Below the pieces are notes generated by a model, which did no database searches, had not been told where the DNA came from, and saw only the letters and a list, made by a program, of their open reading frames with translations. The position numbers and the translations under genes are program-made. A DNA stretch of 64,000 nucleotides from Gari tellinella (taxonomy: Eukaryota > Mollusca > Bivalvia > Cardiida > Psammobiidae). Below, one piece after another: positions 32,722 through 43,865 of the stretch; the stretch's first letter is position 1; each line of letters begins with the position of its first letter. The stretch spans positions 63,757,848 to 63,821,847 of the forward strand of contig OV277871.1 of assembly GCA_922989275.2 (NCBI GenBank), read 5' to 3'.

Positions 32722-32967
32722 CAGTGGAGAATCTGTTATTCTTTCCCGTTTAAACGCAAACGTACGCAAACGCAAAACACTAAAACGTAGAAAAGTACAA
32801 CTTTTTGACAATTCTGATGATTCATGTTTATCTTGGTTGCAAACAGTTTGGAGCCTGATCAGACGCCGGGTCACCCGGCGTCTGATCTGGCTTCAAACTG
32901 TTTGCAATGGAAAAAATAGTTTTAGCTTAAACGCGTTTAATGGGAAAGAATAACATATTCTCCACTG
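32722..32967. mobile_element. M1 element with an extra solo terminus
   Basis: TA 32720-32721 and 32968-32969. A second copy of the first 21 terminal bases lies alone at 32680-32700, preceded by TA. Between the two is GTCATTGGTGACGTCA. No gene follows to 33512; TATTATATTATA runs at about 33050. Confidence 0.75.
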
Positions 32968-33516
32968 TACATGTACGAAAGTTCACTGGTCTAGAGCTTT
33001 GCTACTTGTTACGTATAACGTCGTTTTATTTGGGCTTTATCTTGCTTCTATTATATTATATTATATTATACCTGGTATTTAAATAACAAATCTTGAGTTA
33101 CGAAAATTCTCAAAATGACACGTAAACAGTGTATTTTAAGCGTGATCTTCAAAATTCTCTCACTACGAGAAGTCTCTGTTAAGGAGCTGTCGTTTCTGGG
33201 TCTACTCTGTTTGCAAAGGTTTATAAAACACTGTACCCTTTTAACATATCGCGTTGTATATATTAATTAGCTTTGTTTGTGGACCATTTTGAAAATATTG
33301 TTTTTGATACCAAATATGTTACCCACATGAAATGAAGTCGTGATTATTATTATTATCATTAATACGTGATATTTCCTGTATACACTTCCTGGAAACCCCT
33401 AGACCACACGTCAGCCTCTGTCAATGAGACAGCAAATTGCAATAAAAGGTCCAGTCTCATTGGTGGATAGAGAATGGCTCATTTATACCACTGACCAACA
33501 TGAAGCCATAACTTAA

Positions 33517-33661
33517 CCCTATCACTGCCATGGCGACATCAATTTTAAACAATTGTCGTCTGTTTTAATGTCTCAAATTTAATTTTAAAGTATTTTAATT
33601 TAAGAAATATTTAAATGAGTGCCAAGTAACTTGCATCCATACTTTTTGCAAATAACCATTG
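33517..33661. mobile_element. T5 element truncated by M2
   Basis: TTAA 33513-33516, then CCCTATCACTGCCATGG and ATTGTCGTCTG; core reduced to one arm; stops at ACCATTGTA, the M2 insertion point. Confidence 0.5.
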
Positions 33662-33663
33662 TA

Positions 33664-34027
33664 CAATGCGTCCTCCGTACAACGACCCTCCCAACAACGA
33701 CTCCCTTCTGACAACGACCCGTGTCGCAGTTCCCCAAACAAGACAAATATGTCTAACGCTTTTAAAGCTGCAATATAGTCTGCTTAAAATTGTCGTCAGC
33801 TGTTTTTTCTTCTACATATAAGTGGACATTTTATAGATTAATATAATGACCAGTGACAAATAGGTTGACTATAGATCAGACTCCGTGTAACGCCGCGTCT
33901 GAATTAGATTCAAGCTGTTTGCAAATGTAAGTCAATTCTTCATTCTCCTTCTCTATAACGACTCCCTCCGAACAACACATACAATCAGTGTCTCCCATTG
34001 GGTGTCGTTGTAGAGAAGGAGCATGAG
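33664..34027. mobile_element. M2 element
   Basis: TA 33662-33663. CAATGCGTCCTCCGTACAAC start; right end decayed to GGAGCATGAGG. Core left arm mutated (AAATAGGTTGACTATAGATC). Confidence 0.65.
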
Positions 34028-34290
34028 GCAATGTCGTGGTTAAATCGTATTCTCTATAGCCAAAAGTGAAAACATATATATTATACTCGTATATAGATCT
34101 ACTTGTATATGTGATTGTGTTTACGAAAGATGGTTGCTCAGATAACGATGAAAGTTCAGCAGAAATCACCTTTAACCCCTGTCTCTATGACATCATGTTG
34201 CATTGAAAGGGTTTGTCTAATGGACTGGACAGCATTGCTCATTCTCTTAAATGACAACGATTTAGAAATTTCTCCCGATATCACTAGATA

Positions 34291-34536
34291 CGGTGGAGAA
34301 TCTGTTATTCTTTCCCGATTAAACGCAAACGTACGCAAACGCAAAGCACTAAAACGTAGAAAAGAACAACTTTTGGACAATTCTGATATTTCATGTTCAT
34401 CATGGTGGCAAACAGTTTGGAGCCTGATCAGACGCCGGGTTACCCCGCGTCTGATCTGGCTCCAAACTGTTTGTATTGGAAATAATAGTTTTAGCGTAAA
34501 CGCGTTTATTGGGAAAGAATAACACATTCTCCACTG
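34291..34536. mobile_element. M1 element
   Basis: TA 34289-34290 and 34537-34538; starts CGGTGGAGAATC; one apex mismatch (GGGTTACCCCG). Confidence 0.75.
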
Positions 34537-34839
34537 TACTAGAGTTTAAAAACAATACATTTAGTAATACATATAATTATGCTGACAAAATAACATGTAT
34601 GAAAACCACTTAATATGCGAAAAGTTAAAATAGTCCACAGTAATATAGATCTAGGTCAAACTCTATATATAATTTATGGACATATTTGTGGGTGTAGAAA
34701 TTATTTCCCTATTTCGTCTGGTCGTTATTACACCCGCCTATATATGATGACATTATAATGTCCAATATGATTGACACAAACACGAAGAGGCTCTAAATTA
34801 TTGACCAAGGTTTATGGCTACATGTAACACTTACTGATA

Positions 34840-35184
34840 CAGCGTTCCCTCTCTACAACGGCCCTCCTTACAACGACTCCCTCCTTACAACGACATTCAC
34901 CGCTGTTCCCACGAAAATTATGTTTTATGCTTGCACCGATGCATTATCATCTAGCTAAAATTGTTGTCTGCTGTTTTTCTTACATAAATGACATTTTGAC
35001 AGAAAAAAAACATGACAAATGACAAACAGCTTGAATCCAGATCAGACGCCGCGTTACGCGGCGTATGATCTGGATTCGAGCTGTTTGCAAATGTCAACCA
35101 AGTTTCCTCCCTATAACGACTCCCTCCGAACAACGCACATAATTGTTGTCTCCCAATGAGTGTCGTTGTAGAGAGGGAGCGCTG
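34840..35184. mobile_element. M2 element
   Basis: TA 34838-34839 and 35185-35186. Core apex GACGCCGCGTTACGCGGCG perfect, arms CAAACAGCTTGAATCCAGAT. No feature found from here to 35558. Confidence 0.8.
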
Positions 35185-35558
35185 TACAACTGTATTTTAT
35201 CAGCGACATGTACAGTGTCAATAATCATGATCCAACCCGTATGCAAATAACCATTGTACCGGGCGTTTAGTTGAAACATTATTCTAATCACTACAAATGA
35301 TTGTACAACATACAAAGCCTATATGTCGTGAGTCGTTTTAAAAATACAGTCAATGTATCAACATATCTATAGTTATATAAAACATAATACATGAACCACA
35401 CAAGTGTGTATCTAGTAGGCAAAGTGATCAATGAAAATACATACACATGTATATAGGATAAGAAGCTGTATAAATATGATGAGTGGTATCTAAATATTTT
35501 CTAGGTTTTTATTTGTTGTAATCTTTAATCGTAGTGTGGAAAAATCAGTATTAAAATA

Positions 35559-35764
35559 CAGTAAAATCTGTCTAATACGACCAGTAAATCGATGCTTAAT
35601 TGATTGTAAAAAAAACCAGGTGACAGCTTAAAGCAAGGTGAAAGTAAAACAGAAAGCTCCTAAAGGAGCTTGTTGTTTTACGTACACGTTGCTTTAAGCA
35701 GTCACCTGTCTTTAATGCCTAATAATTAATACATTTTAGTGATTGTAATAGAGAGGTTTTACTG
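35559..35764. mobile_element. M3 element, intact
   Basis: TA 35557-35558 and 35765-35766, 206 bp, the same length as 11545-11750. CTTTAAGCAGTCACC is uninterrupted. Confidence 0.8.
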
Positions 35765-36622
35765 TATTACAAAACAATAATGTAACGCAGCTGCTTCTAC
35801 TAGGGGAACTATGTAATTAAAATACTAGTAAACAGTATAATTTTCACTACTAACGGCGACGTTACAAACATTTTGAATCCATATCCGTATTTCTGCTGTC
35901 AAAAAGCCTTAAATACAAAATCCAAAAATATTGCAGACAAATACATGTAAATAAAGGCATGCGATATTATAGCGATGCCGATAAAATTATGGACAGCAAA
36001 AGCTAATATGGTGCAATGAAATCTTTATGTAGAAATATCAGCTTCAAAACGCTTGACGTTTATGTTTTTCCCAAAAATCATATAAGTACGAATTAACAAA
36101 CTGGATTACAAGTCAGATGGGCTGGCCACGAACTGTTTAGAAATGCCACTGAAAACAAGACTATTGAATAAACAATTCAGATTAAAATAAATCGCTAGAA
36201 TGTTTTTTAAAATTAAACGGGAAAGAATAGCGTCTTCACCACAGTATAAGGTAAAGGTATTCATACCATGGTGATGTTGATGAGCGGTTTGATTGTCTAA
36301 CATTGTCTGACTGTCATTACTACCCGCCTACTAATATGGCGCGGTAATGGACATACAGTTTGACATGTAACTTACAAGTGTGTCATCGTGATGACCCGTC
36401 TAACCGTGGGGACAAATTTTGGCCAAAGTCACGGCCGTGGTCATCCATCACGCCCGGTAAATGCTCACCTGTGGATGTCCATGATGAAAGACATGATTAT
36501 GAGTTTTATTTGTGTTGTGTAATGGATTCTGTTCAAGGTGTCAGTTAACTGACAGTTCGTTACAAGTATAACACATGTAATGAACAAAAATACAGTCTCG
36601 TCACGTGATACGACGGCCAAAC
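35765..36622. other. No gene; solo M1 terminus
   Basis: Contains a lone M1-type end (AAACGGGAAAGAATAGCG, about 36215-36240) and a GC-richer patch at 36388-36480 (GGCCAAAGTCACGGCCGTGG) with no supported exon. Confidence 0.35.
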
Positions 36623-36626
36623 TTAA

Positions 36627-36846
36627 CCCATTTTGCGCCCTGTGGATTCGCCCATGCGTATATAATGAATTAGTCCATTTTTATCTAAAGGGTGTCTGGT
36701 CTAAATTTCTATTTTTGTTTTATTTTATATCGAAAATTCCTGTCAGCAAACAGTGTAGATTCTGATCAGACGCCGCATTATGCGGCGTCTGATCAGCGTC
36801 TACACTGTTTGCCCATATCCTATATATGGGATAGTGGGCATAAATG
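36627..36846. mobile_element. T2 element
   Basis: TTAA 36623-36626 and 36847-36850; apex GCCGCATTATGCGGC; terminal CCCATTTTGCGCCC. Confidence 0.75.
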
Positions 36847-36989
36847 TTAAGTATAAATGCCGTGGTGTATTTCTTTTGGTTCAGTTTCTTCTTTGAAGTT
36901 GACCCGGTCAAACTAAAAAACACTAATTAACTGACAGATGTTGGATTTATTAACCATAAACATACATTCCTGTAATGTAATATTATATA

Positions 36990-37221
36990 TAGTGGAGAAT
37001 ACTATTATTTCTTGTTTTAAAAACGCAAACGAAACGGCAAACGCACTACACTAAAATGTAGAAAATGACAACATATTTTAAATGTTTAACAATCTATCTT
37101 TTTGTGAGTGACAAACAGTTTGGAACCTGATCAGACACCGGGTAACCCAAACTGTTTGCATTGGAAACGATAATTTTAGCGTAAATGCGGTTTTGGGGAG
37201 AACTTAACATCTTCTCCACTG
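36990..37221. mobile_element. M1 element, old copy
   Basis: AGTGGAGAATACTATTATT to CTTCTCCACTG; one core arm deleted (GGGTAACCCAAACTGTTTG). A further M1 relic lies at 37240-37440. Confidence 0.6.
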
Positions 37222-37476
37222 TACATACAATAACCAAGACGCCAGCGTTTACTAGAAAGGCTATGCAAAATAAGATTAAAATGTCAGCTTTTTGAACATT
37301 CTAACGAATCAGTTTTCTCTTATTGACAAAAAAACAATCAGTCGCCGAGTCGCCCAACTTCTGATCTGACTCTAGACTGTTTTGAACTGAAAATAATTGT
37401 TTTAGCACAAACAAGCATTTGTATTTTTTGAAAACAATGGACAGGACGATTTTCAAGCAGTAAAAAGAGAATTTAA

Positions 37477-37720
37477 CCCTTTACCTCATAGCCTGTTTCT
37501 AGTTTTGAAGACAGGTGCCCACTTAAAGCAGGTTAAAAGCAAAGCAGAATGTGCCTTAAGGCACATTCTGCTTTACTTTCAACCTGCTTTAAGCTTAAAT
37601 CTACAATGATATATAAGATATTTGTAATGGTTATCGTTCATGAGGGTATAAACTGGAACTATTTTCTTCAGCGGAGGAATAAATCAAATATGCTAAAAGT
37701 CGCTTCTATAAGGGAAAGGG
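37477..37720. mobile_element. T1 element (reverse)
   Basis: TTAA 37473-37476 and 37721-37724; apex TGTGCCTTAAGGCACA perfect with both arms changed relative to GCGCC. Confidence 0.75.
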
Positions 37721-37967
37721 TTAACGTGCAATAATGTAACGTGCAATAAGTCAACGAGTAACAGTTTGTTTGTCCTGTTTGGTTTGCTTTGTCATCCGAA
37801 CTATACAAGGGATGGTGGGAGGGTTTAAGAGAGTACATGATAATACATTAAACATTCAATGGTGCGTTTTGTGGTCAAACCTAATAAATAGTTATGCGTT
37901 TATCGAATTACGTTGCCATCGTAACGCATCTATTTGGTGTTACATGTTCACCCGAACTATTATTTAC

Positions 37968-38158
37968 CGAATAAACGTGTTCACGCTAAAGTTATTGTTT
38001 CCAATATTGTTTAACCCGGTGTCTGGTCTGGCTCAAAACCGTTTGCCACACGGATCAAATAATTGAGTAAGACAATTTTAAAAACTTGTTATTTTCAACG
38101 TTTAGCGCATTTGGTTCATTTGCTTTTAATCGGGGAAAAATAACGTCCTCTCTACTGT
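37968..38158. mobile_element. M1 relic
   Basis: CCGAATAAACGTGTTCACGC, core half GTGTCTGGTCTGGCTCAAAA, and end TAACGTCCTCTCTACTG. Confidence 0.5.
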
Positions 38159-38295
38159 TCGCTGCATTGAATTGAGTATAATGAAAGCGCGAATAAACCT
38201 ACTTCTGACAATTATAAAATTGATAAGAGAAACAAAACTCCTAAAAAAGTACAACTGTTTAGACGTTATATTCATTTCGATTAAACGTCTCTTAA

Positions 38296-38532
38296 CCTTT
38301 TACCTGATAGCCTATTTATAGTATTGAAGATACGTGAGTACTTAAAGCAGGTTGAAAGTAAAGCAGTTTAAGGCGCATTCTGCTTTACTTTCAGCCTACT
38401 TTAAGCTACCATCTGCTAGAATATAGAAATATTTCTTAAGCTACATATCCATGACTGTATAATTTGGAACTATTTTCTTCAGTGTAATAATAAATTAAAA
38501 GTCGTAAAAAGACGTATTTATTGGGTAATGGG
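38296..38532. mobile_element. T1 element (reverse)
   Basis: TTAA 38292-38295 and 38533-38536; left hairpin arm short (AAAGCAGTTTAAGGCGC). Confidence 0.7.
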
Positions 38533-38699
38533 TTAAACTTTAAAGTTTAATATATTCATCGTTGAAAGACAAAAACACGAGATATAGGACCAAAAAAACT
38601 TTAAACACGATTGTTGGTAAAATGAAGCACGAATATTCGGGCGCTTGGTGCAAAACCTGGGCAAAGAATCTACCTACTTCATGTGATGTTTAGTCCTTT

Positions 38700-38840
38700 G
38701 AAATATGAAAACTTGTCGTCTGCTTTAAAACTCAAGTCTGCTGAAGTAGATTTAATTTAATCGTCCCTTGGTAGATGACAAACAGTTTGGATCCAGATCA
38801 GATTCTGGGTTACTCGGCCTCTGATCTGGATCTAAAGCAT
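38700..38840. mobile_element. T4/T7-type relic
   Basis: CTTGTCGTCTGC, CAAACAGTTTGGATCCAGAT, apex mutated, CTGATCTGGATCTAAAGCA. Confidence 0.45.
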
Positions 38841-38907
38841 TCTTAATTGATCGTTGATTCCAACGATTAGCACTTAAGAAACTCCATAAATAATGCTGAA
38901 TGAACTA

Positions 38908-39118
38908 AAGTGGAGAACACATTATTCTTCCCCGTTTAAACGCAATCGAAACGCAAACGAAGAAAATGATAACTTTTTTAATCCGAGTGGCAAACAGTTA
39001 CGAGCCTGATCAGACGCCGGGTTACCCGGCGTCTGATCTGGCTCCAAACTGTTTGCATTTGGAATAACAATTTTAGCGTTAAGGCGTTTATAGGGAAATA
39101 ATTACGTCTTGTCCTCTG
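38908..39118. mobile_element. M1 element, old copy
   Basis: TA 38906-38907; AAGTGGAGAACACATTATTC; internal deletion removes the GCACTAAAACG part. Core apex perfect. Confidence 0.65.
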
Positions 39119-39242
39119 TAAGACACCGAACAACTCGGCATGATTAGAATCCAACTTGTTTTGACATTCGTACTAGTCTTTGTTTTCAGTTAAATACTTG
39201 ACATCTTGATCTAAAGGAAAATGTAGAGGAGAGTATCGTTAA

Positions 39243-39452
39243 ATGCTAGCGGCGGATATATCTGCCACAGTGATTACCTTTACAAACAGTTTGGATCCAG
39301 ATGAGACGCCGTGTAACACGGCGTCTCATCAGGATCCAAACTGTTTGACACTCTGACCATGTTTGAAAAGAAATTTAGAAAATTCTATTTTTAGAACAAT
39401 TGCAGACGACAAAATGTTGCGGACGAATTTTTTTTAAAACAGAATGCAAAGG
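39243..39452. mobile_element. T4 element (reverse)
   Basis: TTAA 39239-39242 and 39453-39456; GCAGACGACAAAATGTTGC near the right end; core with apex GAGACGCCGTGTAACACGG perfect. Confidence 0.65.
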
Positions 39453-39615
39453 GTTAAGCAGACGGTGTTGTGTCAGTGATAGGGTTAAATGTATATCATC
39501 ACCGAACGTGATTACAGCTGTCATAGGATACGTCACACACGTTAATTATAACGTTAGTTTAATGTGACATGTACGTTATTCAGAGAGTCAACTGCGTCGA
39601 TAGTGTCGTCTGCTC

Positions 39616-39835
39616 ATGGAGAGAGGGAGAGAGAGATATATAGATAGAAAGGGAGAGAGAGAGAGAGAGAGGAAGAGAGACACAGAGAGACATAAAGAGA
39701 GACAGATACTGAGAGAAAGAGAGAGACAGAACGAGACAGATATACAGAGGATAGAGAGAGGAGAGAAAGAGACAGACATACAAACATAGAGAGACATACA
39801 AACAGACAGACATAAATTATAGAGGGAGATAGATG
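39616..39835 (+). repeat. (GA)n/(GACA)n microsatellite
   Basis: Purine-rich GAGAGA with ACAGAC and ATAG interruptions; produces Ser/Leu-rich false frames on the minus strand. Confidence 0.9.
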
Positions 39836-40010
39836 TTTGCTAGAAGTAAGTTCGGTCAACAATAAACGAACATTAACATGGAAACCTCATATGAAAAATG
39901 GACTTTTCCAATATAATATTTTATATAAGCATTGACGGATCCACTTGTCATATATGGGTTAAGCTAGTAAAAGCATACATGCAATTCGATTAAGAAAAGG
40001 GAACCTTGTA

Positions 40011-40248
40011 CAGTGGAGAATGTGGTATGCTTTCCCAATAAACGCGTTTACGCTAAAACTATTATTTGCAGTACAAACAGTTTGGAGCCAGATCAGACGC
40101 CGGGAAACCCGGCATCTGATCAGGCTCCAAACTGTTTGCCACCTAGATAAACATGAAATATCAGAATTGTCAAAAAGTTGTTCTTTTCTACGTTTTAGCG
40201 CTTTGCGTTTGCGTACGTTTGCGTTTAAACGGGAAAGAATAACAGATT
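40011..40248. mobile_element. M1 element, last ~11 bases lost
   Basis: TA 40009-40010; the right side ends AATAACAGAT then ACATG. A further M1 scrap is at 40401-40505. Confidence 0.7.
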
Positions 40249-40768
40249 ACATGTTACCCCCGTCTGTCAACGATGTATTATCTAATTTTGATGGCGTAAT
40301 TATGCATCAACTAAACTCATTATTTTTGTAACGGGACAGACTAACACTTGTTCCTTAATGGACTGTCCCGTCTCGGTAGTTTTCAGCGGTTAAGTCACTA
40401 CAGTGGAGAATACGTTATTTAGTTTTTGTCAATTAATTTGGTTATGTTAATAGAAGTACTACATGTCTATTTTAGAGCCTGAACAGAAACCAGGTAACCT
40501 AAATATTGAAAATCATTAGTCAAGTGTTCCTTAGAACAAGTATAGATTATGCTTGTTTCAGAATTTGAGTGTATATATTGTTTTATTATATACCTATCGA
40601 TGATTTATAGAGATTTCTAAGTTAGATAAATTTCATATCGTCATTGTTGATATCATCACCACATGTAGTGATGATATCACTTTTTGTGACGTCACGTCAT
40701 AATTAGTTTTGTGACGTTAATAATCAATTTTGTGTGGGTTTTTTCTGTAAAAATGTCATTAAAATGTA

Positions 40769-40940
40769 GATAATAAATAGAATAATCAATTCCTTTGAAA
40801 AATATATCATTCGAATGGGTTGTTATCTGGTTAAAAAACTCGTCCTGCGGACTCGTTTTTCAACCAGATAACAACCCATTCTCGTGATATATTTTTCATA
40901 TCAATCCAAAGAAATTGATTATCCTCTATTTATCACATAA
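40769..40940. repeat. Long hairpin (~170 bp)
   Basis: Arms GATAATAAATAGAATAATCA and AATGGGTTGTTATCTGGTT with mirrored copies; loop CGTCCTGCGGACG. Preceded by a GATATCA...TGATGATATCA hairpin (40649-40680) and TGACGTCACGTCA. Class unknown. Confidence 0.65.
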
Positions 40941-41186
40941 TTTGCGGTCTGGGAGTTGCATAAAGCGATTGTATAAATATCGTTATCAACTAGTGGAAAT
41001 ATCGTTTTTTTGGGCTCCGGCCCAACTTGTTCGGCCACAGGCGCTGCATGTAGCGGGACGTCAAATGACGTCATTTACTATGACGTTAACGTAAAAAAAC
41101 GTAACGTTTTGGCGGAAAATCTATATAGCGGAGGGTCTACAAACTGCTTCAATCAATTTAATAGGTGCTCAAACTTGTTGTGTGAT

Positions 41187-41341
41187 AAATAGAATATCAA
41201 ATTCGTGCTCATTGTTTGTCATTTTTAATAAACTCTGTGACTAAAATTAAATGACGCTCACCAAGGCTCGCGTCATATTATTTTAGTCATCTCGTTTATT
41301 AAAAATGATAAATAATGAGCCCTCATACAAGATCCTCTATT
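41187..41341. repeat. Second long hairpin, related edges
   Basis: GATAAATAGAATATCAAATT, TGCTCATTGTTTGTCATTTT and CTAAAATTAAATGACGC with mirrored arms around TCACCAAGGCTC. The outer ATAAATAGA resembles the hairpin at 40769, so both may bound one element (40769-41341). Confidence 0.55.
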
Positions 41342-41426
41342 TAAAGCATTAAAATTTCAGATCTTTCAACAGGAGGCACCAAAATATGTTTCGCTTTGCC
41401 ATTGGGTATTTTCATTATAATACTCA

Positions 41427-41456
41427 CAATTAGGCTGACTATAGTCAGCCTAATTG
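41427..41456. repeat. Perfect 30-bp palindrome
   Basis: CAATTAGGCTGACTA followed by its exact inverse complement. Ends one base before the TTAA of the next T1. Confidence 0.85.
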
Positions 41457-41461
41457 TTTAA

Positions 41462-42807
41462 CCCGTAACCCCATAAATTCTCCATTTTATGCCTTTTAGT
41501 TATTCTTCAACTAAAAGAAATACCGGTAGATCCAATTTTTACAATCATGATTATGTATCATAACAAATATTTTCTATACAGGGTGTCCCAAAAAAAACGG
41601 AATCGTGGGTCAAACATCCATTTCCTATCAATACTGATAAATAATAAGTATATGGATAAGTAGAGTCAACATTTTGCCATATGTCGTCCAAATTTGGTCT
41701 AAAAATATTCAGCAGTTTTTAAGATATGAGCATTGTTAAGGAATCAATCGAAAACCCGTTTGTCCATTATATCGATTTTCTTTACACTTGGCGCGCATAG
41801 GTCAGCCGTTGTCACTGTACATTGATTTGACGTCTATCCACATTGTTCGCCTTTGGTACTGAGTCAAACATCTCACGATTTTATTATGTTTTATGTTATT
41901 TTTTTTGTTTATAATGTAATTTCATTTTGTTTTATCGGTTATTAAAAAGTTTCTACTACATTGTATTATAGATGAAAAAAAAAACGTATCATATTAATGT
42001 CATATCTATCACAGCGGCTCTGTATGACACGAGTAATTATTTGGCAATGTATGGATAAATGTTCTGTTTTAAAACAAAAATACAATATAGTTCCAACATA
42101 GATATTAAACTGTACGGATTAATTGGTTATGAAATAAACAGCGCAAATTAAAATGATTGACAAGAATAATCTGACGACGTGTGACATAAAAAATACATGT
42201 TTATGGTTTCATAACCGTCATTGTTGCCATATGTGCACTGACCAGCATGTTGAAACACGCTCCAATGACAGGCAATTAGTAATCAATTCTTTTAAAAATA
42301 TAAGATGACTTTAGTAGATTCAATCTGCATGTCCAATATGCATATTTACCGATTTCTGTGACAATTGATACGTATACAGGTAAGAATAAAACAGTTGCAC
42401 GATTGTTAAGACTATGCTTAAACAATGCAAAAAGCTGCCGTGTGTAATCACAAAAACCAATATCATGGACAAACGGATTTTAGGGTTCTTCATTAAATTA
42501 CTCATAACTTTAAAACCGATGTATAATAATTAATACAATTTGGCAGAAATATGCCAAACGGATGTATCTACAGTACTGCATATTTATATTTTAAAATATA
42601 TTTCTACTTTAGGAAAAATTTACCTTTGAACTAGGGTTCCGTTTTGTTTTTGGGACACCCTGTATATTATATCGTAGCAGATAGTAACTTAAACAGGCTG
42701 AAAGTAAAGCAGAATGCACCCTAGGGTGCATTCTGCTTTACTTTCAACATTCTTTAATATGTCCCTTATCTTAAATACTAGAAACAGGCTATGGGACGGG
42801 TAATGGG
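41462..42807. mobile_element. T1 element split by a 1.08-kb Tc1-like element
   Basis: TTAA 41458-41461 and 42808-42811. Left part to TTTTCTATA, right part from TATATTATATCGTAGCAG. The apex TGCACCCTAGGGTGCA is intact. Confidence 0.75.
41579..42662. mobile_element. Tc1/mariner-like element, 1084 bp, non-autonomous
   Basis: Terminal repeats CAGGGTGTCCCAAAAA with ACGGAA on both sides, TA duplications 41577-41578 and 42663-42664. The interior is AT-rich and has no frame over about 60 codons and no transposase motif, so it probably depends on a relative elsewhere. The GGGTGTCCCAAAA terminus is common among IS630/Tc1-mariner-type elements. Confidence 0.8.
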
Positions 42808-42811
42808 TTAA

Positions 42812-43497
42812 CCATGTCTTTGTGCAAACATTGAATATGTATAGGCCTAACTGTAATTTTGTATACAATTTCTTCTTTTCCGATGTGAGTTTGCATGAAA
42901 TGGTAAAAATACTTGGAATCAGAAAGCATTAAAATGTAATCAAGTATTTCATCTTGCTTTTTTTCATCAAGTATCTTAAGGAGAGTGTGGACTTACGTAA
43001 ACACACCCTGTATACTATCGCTGCTTTGTGATTTATGTACTTAATGTATAGCCTTTGTCCTTGCCATATTTCCTTTACATCTCTTAAACAGCATTGTATA
43101 GTGCTGATATGCTGATAGAACTGAAACTGAAACTGTTATTAAGATAAATCGTTAACAGTTTTAAATTACTGTTCTTTGCAACAATTTATTGGTATTCTGT
43201 TTCGTACTGTTTAAACAGAAAATAATATTTTGATAATCAACATGTATGATTGTGATACTTTGAATCGTTGCCACGCATTGTTTAAACAATAGCCGAAAAA
43301 CATATTCGAAAATATTACAGGAAACAGTAAATACGTAGCTATGAAGTAATGGGTTTAAATCAATAGGACATTATATCAGTGGATGCCAATGGTATTTAAC
43401 TCATTCAATCTTGACACTTCAAACGGACATCTTTCAATTTCTTTATAAGCCCAGTCCACTCTTGAATACCTGAAATATAGGAATGTGTGTAACTATG
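42812..43497. other. No gene recognised
   Basis: Unique-looking; short repeats AATCAAGTATTTCATC / CATCAAGTATCTTAAGG and GATAGAACTGAAACTGAAACTG. No exon. Confidence 0.35.
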
Positions 43498-43499
43498 TA

Positions 43500-43858
43500 C
43501 AATGCTCCCTCTCTTCAACGACACCCATTGGGCGACAGAAAGTGTGTCCGTTGTTCGGAGGGAGTCGTTTTAGGGAGGGGATTTGGCTTACATTTGCAAA
43601 CAGCTTAAATCCAGATCAGACGCCGCGTAACGCGGCGTCTGATCTGGATTCAAGCTGTTTGTCACTCGTCATTAATGTTTTCATTTCAACATGTCGATTA
43701 TGTAACTTTGAGAAAGAAGCAGTAGACGACAATTTTAAACATACGTTATTGCAACAGTAAAAGAGTTACACATAACTGTTCTGTTTAGGGAACTGCAACA
43801 ATGTTCGTTGTAAGGAGGGAGTCGTTGTTGAGAGGGCCGTTACAGGGAGGGAGCATTG
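43500..43858. mobile_element. M2 element
   Basis: TA 43498-43499 and 43859-43860; core with apex GACGCCGCGTAACGCGGCG and CAAACAGCTTAAATCCAGAT. Confidence 0.8.
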
Positions 43859-43865
43859 TATTGCA

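Noticed and set aside
39580..39862. Ser/Leu-rich minus-strand frames resembling a membrane protein
   Set aside because: Translation of the GA/GACA microsatellite in three frames.
42320..42505. Minus frame inside the Tc1-like element as a possible transposase
   Set aside because: Only 61 codons, hydrophobic, without DDE/D or helix-turn-helix features.
43501..43760. Frame through the M2 element with NPDQTPRNAASDL-like peptide recurring at 35.0, 45.4 and 54.3 kb
   Set aside because: Peptide is encoded by the shared palindromic core in M2, T2 and T5 copies, not by a gene.
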